From Phycisphaerae bacterium (GTDB taxonomy: Bacteria; Planctomycetota; Phycisphaerae; Phycisphaerales; UBA1924): a DNA stretch of 36,246 nt. A program made the position numbers and the translations under genes. The stretch lies in the NCBI GenBank assembly GCA_030429485.1, contig JAUIFD010000014.1:1-36246 (forward strand), written 5' to 3'. This document shows positions 31,294 through 36,246 of this stretch, in pieces. The notes under the pieces are model-generated. The model searched no databases. It was not told where the DNA came from and saw nothing but the letters and a program-made list of their open reading frames with translations. The stretch's first letter is position 1, and each line of letters starts with the position of its first letter.

Positions 31294-33056
31294 AACGGCG
31301 GCTCCTCGAACTCTCCCTCGTCATCAAACTCGTGCTCGGGCCCGCCGCCGTCGCGGTGGTTGTCGATGGGCCCGGTGCGGTTGCCCGGGGCGAACCCACC
31401 CGGGCGAGCCCCAGGAGCGCCGCCGCCACCCATGCCGCGTGTGGTGGCGCCGAGCCCCTGTCCCCATGCCCCCGGCCCGGGAGGTTCGTTGGAGGGCGCG
31501 CCCCACCCGCCGCCGTGTGCGCCGGGGTCTTCGTCGAAGGGGTTGTGGTTCTTGAAGCGCGTCGTGCGCGAGTCCCACGTCATCTTGACGATGCCCGTCG
31601 GCCCGTTGCGCTGCTTGGCGATGATGAGCTCCGCCAAGTTGGCCTTGTCGGGATTCTCGTCCATCCAATCCGGATCGTTGCGGTGGTAGTACTCCTCGCG
31701 GTGCAGGAGCATCACGACGTCGGCGTCCTGCTCGATCGAGCCCGATTCACGCAGATCGCTCATGCGCGGGCGGTTGCCTTCGCGCTGCTCGGTGCCGCGG
31801 TTGAGCTGGGCGAGGCAGACCACAGGCACCGAGAGCTCGCGCGCCAGCGCCTTGATGCCGCGTGAGATGGTCGCGACTTCCATCTGTCTACTCTCGCGCG
31901 CCGCAGCGGGCGAGGTGAGCAGCTGCAGATAATCGATGAAGATGCACTTGATCCCGTGCTGCGCAACCAAACGCCTGGAACGGGCGCGGAGTTGGAGAAC
32001 CGTCATCGCCGGCTGATCGTCCACGAAGATCGGGAGCCCGTAGAGCGATTCGCAGGCTTCGGTCACATGGTCGCGCTCCTGCGCGGCGAGCCCGCCCGAG
32101 CGGATGTGCTGGAGATCGACGCCCGAGTGCGCGGAGATGAGGCGCTGGGCGAGGGCCTGCTTGGACATCTCGAGGCTGAAGAAGACGACGGGTACGCGCT
32201 CGCCAAACCGCGGGCCGTGGGGTGAGGCGCCCATCGCGACCTGCTCGGCGATGTTGAGCGCGAGGGCGGTCTTGCCCATCGAGGGGCGCGCCGCGACGAT
32301 GATCATCTCGCCCTGCTGGAACCCACTCGTCAGGCGGTCCATGTCGTCGTACCCGGTCGCGACGCCCGTGACCGTGCGCCCGTCGAGCGACTGGATGCGG
32401 TGCTCCTCCGCGAGGAGGATCTGCTCAAGCGTCTCGGCGTCGTGACGCCCGGGCTGATCGGCGACCTCGAAGAGCATCGCCTGGGCCTTGTCCACGACCT
32501 CGCGCACACCCTCAGGACCGAGCTCGCCCGCGTGGTACGCGTCGTAGAGCGTCTGCCCCGAAACTCGGATGAGCTGGCGCAGGCGGTGCTTATCCGCGAT
32601 GATCTTCGCGTAGTACGGCGCGTTGACCGCCGACGGCACGCCCTCGGCCAACTCCACGAGGTAGCGCTCGCCCCCGATGCGATCGAGCACGCCGAGTCCA
32701 CGCAGGATCTCGACCACTTGCACGAGGTCGACCGCCTGGGTCTTGTCATAGAGCCCGACGACCGACTTGAAGATCGCCCCGTGCGACTCCTTGTAGAACG
32801 CTTCGGGCGACTGGACAAAGTCGATCACGCCCGGGATCACCGACGGGTCGATCAGCATCGACCCGAGCAGCGCCATCTCAGCCTCGGGCGCGTTCGGGGG
32901 GAGCTTGTCGAAGAGCTTGCCCACCTCGAACGAGGCGGCTGCGTCTTTGCGTTTGGGCTTTGGTTCGCTGGTGTCGAAGATGCCGCCGCCTCCGCTTCCG
33001 TGCGTCAAGCCATCCTGAACGGTGCGCTGTGGATCGTGTCGCGATGGTCGGCCCAC
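31290..33056 (-). CDS. dnaB: Replicative DNA helicase DnaB with SSB-like tail
   Basis: 588 residues from a GTG, about 100 more than typical DnaB. The N-terminal collar domain spans 50-200 (PPNAPEAEMALLGSMLIDPSVI). The RecA-like motor has Walker A ARPSMGKTALALNIA (256-270), Walker B KCIFIDYLQLL (370-380), and family blocks MSDLRESGSIEQDADVVMLLHREEYY (432-457) and IIAKQRNGPTG (478-488), with FKNHNPF ending the core near 507. Beyond that a Gly/Pro-rich disordered tail (508-574) leads to an acidic tip ending FDDEGEFEEPPF, like the C-terminal peptide of SSB. The N-terminus (1-48) is also low complexity. It unwinds DNA at the replication fork. The start is uncertain: no other ATG/GTG gives the full collar. 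A small TM gene lies 27 bases upstream. Confidence 0.94.
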   Translation of the reverse strand: MGRPSRHDPQRTVQDGLTHGSGGGGIFDTSEPKPKRKDAAASFEVGKLFDKLPPNAPEAEMALLGSMLIDPSVIPGVIDFVQSPEAFYKESHGAIFKSVVGLYDKTQAVDLVQVVEILRGLGVLDRIGGERYLVELAEGVPSAVNAPYYAKIIADKHRLRQLIRVSGQTLYDAYHAGELGPEGVREVVDKAQAMLFEVADQPGRHDAETLEQILLAEEHRIQSLDGRTVTGVATGYDDMDRLTSGFQQGEMIIVAARPSMGKTALALNIAEQVAMGASPHGPRFGERVPVVFFSLEMSKQALAQRLISAHSGVDLQHIRSGGLAAQERDHVTEACESLYGLPIFVDDQPAMTVLQLRARSRRLVAQHGIKCIFIDYLQLLTSPAAARESRQMEVATISRGIKALARELSVPVVCLAQLNRGTEQREGNRPRMSDLRESGSIEQDADVVMLLHREEYYHRNDPDWMDENPDKANLAELIIAKQRNGPTGIVKMTWDSRTTRFKNHNPFDEDPGAHGGGWGAPSNEPPGPGAWGQGLGATTRGMGGGGAPGARPGGFAPGNRTGPIDNHRDGGGPEHEFDDEGEFEEPPF

Positions 33057-33083
33057 GCAACGTTGTTCACCCGATATCCACAG

Positions 33084-33374
33084 TCATCGCAGCGACAGGC
33101 CGAGGAACATCCCCGCGAGCACGAACCAGAACACCCCGAGCACGACCGCCCAAAGCAGCAGCCCAAAGAACACCCCCATCGCGATCGTGCTGACGCGAAC
33201 GCGCGACTTCCGCACCTCGGCCCGGACCATCTGCAACTGCTGGATCACCTCCCCAAGCTGTGCGTAGCTCTCCCGCCTGAGCTCCAAGACCTGCTCGCCC
33301 GGGTCGCACGCCGGATCCGCTTGCGAGACCGCCTGCTCAGTCGGCGAGGGATGATCGTCAGGCTCGGGCAACAT
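33084..33374 (-). CDS. Small single-TM protein upstream of dnaB
   Basis: 96 residues. An acidic Pro-rich N-terminus (1-28) is followed by a short amphipathic/coiled segment (QVLELRRESYAQLGEVIQQLQMVRAEVRKSRV, about 28-60) and a long hydrophobic segment (STIAMGVFFGLLLWAVVLGVFWFVLAGMFLGL, about 62-93) that may form one long or two short helices. The ribosome site GGAAGGGGG precedes the ATG, and a promoter-like pair lies at 33396-33424. It is 27 bases upstream of dnaB and possibly co-transcribed. No family recognised. Confidence 0.62.
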   Translation of the reverse strand: MLPEPDDHPSPTEQAVSQADPACDPGEQVLELRRESYAQLGEVIQQLQMVRAEVRKSRVRVSTIAMGVFFGLLLWAVVLGVFWFVLAGMFLGLSLR

Positions 33375-33395
33375 CGACCCCCTTCCTTCGTGACC

Positions 33396-33424
33396 AGCCT
33401 AGCCAGCGGCGGCGCGACACCCAA
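33396..33424 (-). promoter_or_regulatory. Candidate promoter for the small TM gene and dnaB
   Basis: Minus strand: TTGGGT (33424-33419), a 17-base spacer and TAGGCT (33401-33396), 21 bases before the ATG at 33374. The next upstream gene is divergent, so this is probably the operon promoter. Confidence 0.45.
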
Positions 33425-33462
33425 GACTTGTGACACACCAGCCGCCCGCCCATACTTGCGCC

Positions 33463-34851
33463 ATGCTCCGATGCTCCCTCCTGTCACTTCTGCTGGCGAG
33501 CTTGGCCAGCGCCCAATCCGACCTTCGCGTCACGCTCGACGGCGACATCTCGGAGTGGCCCGAAGACGTTGCGTGTCTGGCGGACGAGCACTACCTCTAC
33601 GTCCGAGCCCAGGTCGAGGACTCTCCGCACCCCCTTCAGGCAGCTCCGGAGACGCTTGCACTCTGGCTCGACCTCGATTCCGACCCCGCGACCGGAGCCG
33701 CCCTCAACGACCCGCCCGACGCCTCCGGCATGGGGGTCGACCTGATCGTGGAGTTCTCGCCGAGCGAGCGGGGCTTCGGAGCCGCGTGTTACACGTTGAC
33801 CTCCACAGGCGGGCGTGAGCCCATCGCCAACAGCGCCATCGGGCTCGAGTTTGCGCCCACGTGCGCCGGACCTTGGTACGAAATCCGGATCGCTCGCGAC
33901 GCACTCTCGCCAGCGAGCCTCGGTTCCCGTGTGCGCGGGATGCTCGTGCTCTCGGACCGGTCGGGCGTCGTGGGGTGGTCCGACCCCTTCGCGGCCTCAG
34001 CCCCCCGGGGAGCTGCCGGACCCGCCCTCACCGACGCCCTCCCCCCCGCCAAGCCGAGACGCGGCGTTCGCGTGGTGTCGTGGAACGTCCGGCACGCCTC
34101 ACCCGAGTCCAATCCGGAGCCGTTTGCCCGCGTGCTGCAGGCCCTGGACCCGGACATCATCCTCGTGCAGGAGTGGACCAACGACGGCGCCGCGTCGCTC
34201 GCGTCATGGGCCACCGGCATGCTCGGCACACGGGCGGGCGAAGAGGACCTGACGCCCTGGAACGCGGTCGCCTCCGACGCCTGGGGCGTCGCGGTGCTCT
34301 CAAGACACCCCATCACGCCCGCATCGAAGCTCGCCACGCTCCCCGGCGCACAGAACCCGGTGCGGTTCGTCGCGGCACGGGTGCAAACACCCTCGGGGCG
34401 GGTGCTCGCGACGAGCGTCCACCTCAAGTGCTGCGGCGGGGGTGAGGGATCGGAGGAGGCGACCCGCGTGGCCGAGGCAGAGGCGATCAACGCGATCCTG
34501 CGGCCGCTGGCCGCGGGAGATGAAGTGGTCGTGGTCACCGGCGATTTCAATCTCGTTGGCACTCGAAACCCGCTCGATCGGCTCGGGGACGGGCTGGCCA
34601 AGCGGGGTGGGCGGCTTGAGCCTGCCGACGCCCTGTGCCTCGGCGACGCGTCGTACGCGACCTGGCGCGACGCCGAGTCGGACTTCACCCCCGGTCGACT
34701 CGACTACGCCCTTGTCTCGATCAGCCCCGAGGCGGCGTTTGTTTTCGATACGTCTCTGCTCACCGACGTGGCGCTCGCCCGCCTCGGGCTCGATCGCACC
34801 GACACCGACGCGTCGGACCACCTGCCTCTGGTCGTGGACCTGCGCCCGTAG
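33463..34851 (+). CDS. Secreted endonuclease/exonuclease/phosphatase protein with N-terminal sugar-binding-like domain
   Basis: 462 residues. Signal peptide MLRCSLLSLLLASLASAQ. Residues 20-185 resemble a CBM9/DOMON-like sandwich, opening LRVTLDGDISEWPEDVACLADEHYLYVRAQVED. From about 205 comes an EEP nuclease/phosphatase domain: VRVVSWNVRHASPE, IILVQEW (metal-binding Glu), a VLSRHPI strand, TSVHLKCCGG, VVVVTGDFNLVG (Asp-x-Asn), RLDYALVS and TDASDHLPLVVDL (Asp-His at the end). All main catalytic landmarks are present. It is likely an extracellular phosphodiesterase or nuclease; whether on DNA, sugar phosphates or phospholipid is not clear. A CATACTTG stretch precedes the ATG. Confidence 0.8.
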   Translation: MLRCSLLSLLLASLASAQSDLRVTLDGDISEWPEDVACLADEHYLYVRAQVEDSPHPLQAAPETLALWLDLDSDPATGAALNDPPDASGMGVDLIVEFSPSERGFGAACYTLTSTGGREPIANSAIGLEFAPTCAGPWYEIRIARDALSPASLGSRVRGMLVLSDRSGVVGWSDPFAASAPRGAAGPALTDALPPAKPRRGVRVVSWNVRHASPESNPEPFARVLQALDPDIILVQEWTNDGAASLASWATGMLGTRAGEEDLTPWNAVASDAWGVAVLSRHPITPASKLATLPGAQNPVRFVAARVQTPSGRVLATSVHLKCCGGGEGSEEATRVAEAEAINAILRPLAAGDEVVVVTGDFNLVGTRNPLDRLGDGLAKRGGRLEPADALCLGDASYATWRDAESDFTPGRLDYALVSISPEAAFVFDTSLLTDVALARLGLDRTDTDASDHLPLVVDLRP

Positions 34852-34926
34852 GCGCGTCTCACGGAGTTATTTGAAGCGCAGCACGGGCGTTCGCGGGCAC
34901 GCCGACCGATACCATCCTTGGATTCA

Positions 34927-34940
34927 CCGATCGGAGGCCC
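34927..34940 (+). promoter_or_regulatory. adk 5' leader element shared with sucD
   Basis: CCGATCGGAGGCCC one base before the adk ATG, identical in sequence and spacing to 10306-10319 before sucD. TACCAT (34910-34915) is the likely -10, placing this element inside a leader of about 20 bases. Confidence 0.5.
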
Positions 34941-34941
34941 G

Positions 34942-35571
34942 ATGCCCGACAAGTACCAGACTGTTCTGCTCTTCGGCGCCCCCGGCGCGGGCAAGGGAAC
35001 GCAGGGCAAGATCCTCGGCTCGATCCCGGGGTTCTACCACCTGTCGTGCGGCGAGGTCTTCCGCTCGCTCGACATCCACTCCGAACTCGGCAAGGTCTTC
35101 CGCGAGTACTCCTCGCGCGGCGAACTCGTGCCGGACGACGTGACGGTGAAGATGTGGGCCGAGAACATCCGCGCCCAGACCGTGCTCGCGATGTACAAGC
35201 CGCACGACGACCTGCTGATCCTCGACGGCATCCCGCGCAACCGCGACCAGGCGCGGCTGATGGACCAGTACCTCAAGGTGCTCGGCGTGGTCTATCTCAC
35301 CTGCCCGGACAAGGAGAAGATGATCATCCGGCTGCAGCGGCGCGCGCTCAAGGAGAACCGAGCCGACGACGCCAAGATTGATGTCATCCGCCGGCGCTGG
35401 GAGGTGTACGAGGAGGAGACCGCGCCCGTGCTCGAGTATTACAACCCAAGCATCATCCACGAGGTCGACGCGCTCGGCTCGCCCGCGGCGGTGCTGCAGC
35501 ACGTTCTCGAGATCGTCGTCCCGATCCAGGACGGGCATTTCAACAACCCGATCGACGGCACGCTGACCTGA
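34942..35571 (+). CDS. adk: Adenylate kinase-like nucleoside monophosphate kinase
   Basis: 209 residues. P-loop [18 protein letters not shown] (9-26), NMP-binding HLSCGEVFR and [10 protein letters not shown], and DGIPRNRDQ in place of the usual DGFPRT. The lid is short ([23 protein letters not shown]), keeping the arginines that close over ATP and the R-x-D-D motif. It equilibrates ATP, AMP and ADP. Phe-to-Ile and Thr-to-Asn at the DGFPRT site, plus the extended C-terminus, mark a divergent family branch. No neighbouring ribosomal protein genes, unlike the usual secY-adk order. The leader is shared with sucD. Confidence 0.88.
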   Translation: MPDKYQTVLLFGAPGAGKGTQGKILGSIPGFYHLSCGEVFRSLDIHSELGKVFREYSSRGELVPDDVTVKMWAENIRAQTVLAMYKPHDDLLILDGIPRNRDQARLMDQYLKVLGVVYLTCPDKEKMIIRLQRRALKENRADDAKIDVIRRRWEVYEEETAPVLEYYNPSIIHEVDALGSPAAVLQHVLEIVVPIQDGHFNNPIDGTLT

Positions 35572-35639
35572 CCAATCTTGTTGAGGTTGTGCTCGGGAGA
35601 TCCAGGGGCCGACACTATCATGCCTCCCGGAGTGCGCCC

Positions 35640-36246
35640 ATGAAAACCCCTCGACACACCGCTCGGCCCCGGGTACCTGCGCGAGGACGCGCCGTGGGCC
35701 ATACCGCGTTCACACTCATCGAGTTATTGGTCGTGATTGCGATCATCGCGCTGCTCCTTGGCATCCTGCTGCCGGCGCTCGGCGCCGCCCGGGCCCAGGC
35801 GCGGGTGGCCGTGTGCGGCTCCAACCTCCGCCAACTCGCCACCGCGAGCACCATGTACCTGAACGACTACGACCGCACACTCCCCCAGCTCGCCGTCGAT
35901 ATCGGATTCGGGCAGCCCGTAGTCATCGGCGCGCTCTTCGGCGGGAAGAGCGGCATGCTCCCGTTCTATGGCATCGACACTTACGGCGCCGCCTCGCGAC
36001 CGCTCAATCTCTACGTCATGGGCGACGCCCTGCCGACGACTGACGATGCCGACGCCGAACTCGAACCCTTCCGCTCACCCGTGGACAAGGGCGCGGGCAA
36101 CACCGGCATCCCCGGGTTCGAGCGCGTCGATTCGATGTACGAGCTGCTCGGCTCGTCGTACACGCTCAACGACCATGCGCCGGACGACGACCCCACCTCC
36201 GAGCCCTATGCGACCCTCGTGCCCTCCGGCGGCGGACGGATGCCCG
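35640..36246 (+). CDS. Prepilin-type N-terminal protein (3' partial)
   Basis: At least 202 residues, running off the window. After a basic, Pro-rich leader of about 23 residues ([19 protein letters not shown]) the classic motif [20 protein letters not shown] gives the cleavage site and Glu5 of the mature pseudopilin. [22 protein letters not shown] is the segment common to planctomycete H-X9-DG/DUF1559-type proteins. It is probably processed by prepilin peptidase and inserted in the inner membrane. TATCAT (35616-35621) lies 18 bases before the ATG, without a clear -35. Confidence 0.82.
   Translation, partial: MKTPRHTARPRVPARGRAVGHTAFTLIELLVVIAIIALLLGILLPALGAARAQARVAVCGSNLRQLATASTMYLNDYDRTLPQLAVDIGFGQPVVIGALFGGKSGMLPFYGIDTYGAASRPLNLYVMGDALPTTDDADAELEPFRSPVDKGAGNTGIPGFERVDSMYELLGSSYTLNDHAPDDDPTSEPYATLVPSGGGRMP

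Overview
The window is chromosomal DNA from a high-GC, Gram-negative planctomycete, most likely of the Phycisphaerae/Phycisphaerales. Pointers are two proteins ending in duplicated NTNDFFxFLxxYQxG(C) 'GC-type dockerin' repeats, three secreted proteins ending in Pro-Ala / hydrophobic / RRRR tails, H-X9-DG-like prepilin proteins, a HYExAFE-family protein, a planctomycete-type ECF sigma factor (TIGR02999-like) and small zinc-ribbon membrane proteins of the CPxCGYNxRG kind. LpxC, LpxD, an OmpH/Skp-like chaperone, an LpxR-like lipid A deacylase and GmhA indicate an LPS-bearing outer membrane. No insertion sequence, phage, integrase or CRISPR array was seen; this is ordinary core-genome DNA with some lineage-specific accessory genes.

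Layout. 1-5328 (+): end of an unknown gene, HYExAFE protein, small membrane protein, a coupled pair of 105-residue membrane-anchored paralogues, RicT-like PSP1 protein, a signal peptidase I with a very large insertion, and a zinc-ribbon membrane protein. 5331-9303 (-): LpxR-like OM protein, cyclophilin, atypical kinase and BtuF-like lipoprotein (tightly packed), then an ECF sigma factor. 9464-14296: secreted C-terminally tagged proteins, SucD, an O-methyltransferase, a dockerin-tagged protein and a VIT1/CCC1 transporter. 14322-20268 (-): a small TM protein and prepilin-like protein, then OmpH, LpxD, LpxC and an M32 carboxypeptidase. 20379-27060: HAL2/CysQ-like phosphatase, a small unknown protein, a beta-propeller/dockerin protein, RlmKL, GmhA and a coiled-coil membrane protein. 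27210-29724: tRNA-Glu(UUC), NadD, tRNA-Ala(GGC), a structured leader or ncRNA with an intrinsic terminator, EF-P and shikimate kinase. 29770-36246: a HTH regulator, secreted tagged protein, DnaB helicase, small TM protein, secreted endonuclease/phosphatase-family protein, adenylate kinase and a prepilin-like protein cut by the window end.

How it works together: the centre is envelope biogenesis (Skp-like chaperone, LpxD, LpxC, LpxR, GmhA, signal peptidase) plus surface or secreted proteins with two alternative C-terminal tags. The right half is information processing and cofactor metabolism (tRNAs, EF-P, RlmKL, DnaB, NadD, Adk, AroK). The most promising undescribed items are the structured RNA plus terminator in front of efp (28294-28541), a DnaB with an SSB-like disordered acidic tail, a dyad filling the promoter spacer of the HTH gene, and a near-identical 22-bp start region shared by sucD and adk.

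The only stretch over 300 bases without a protein gene is 28124-28615. It holds the tRNA-Ala promoter and the candidate efp leader RNA.
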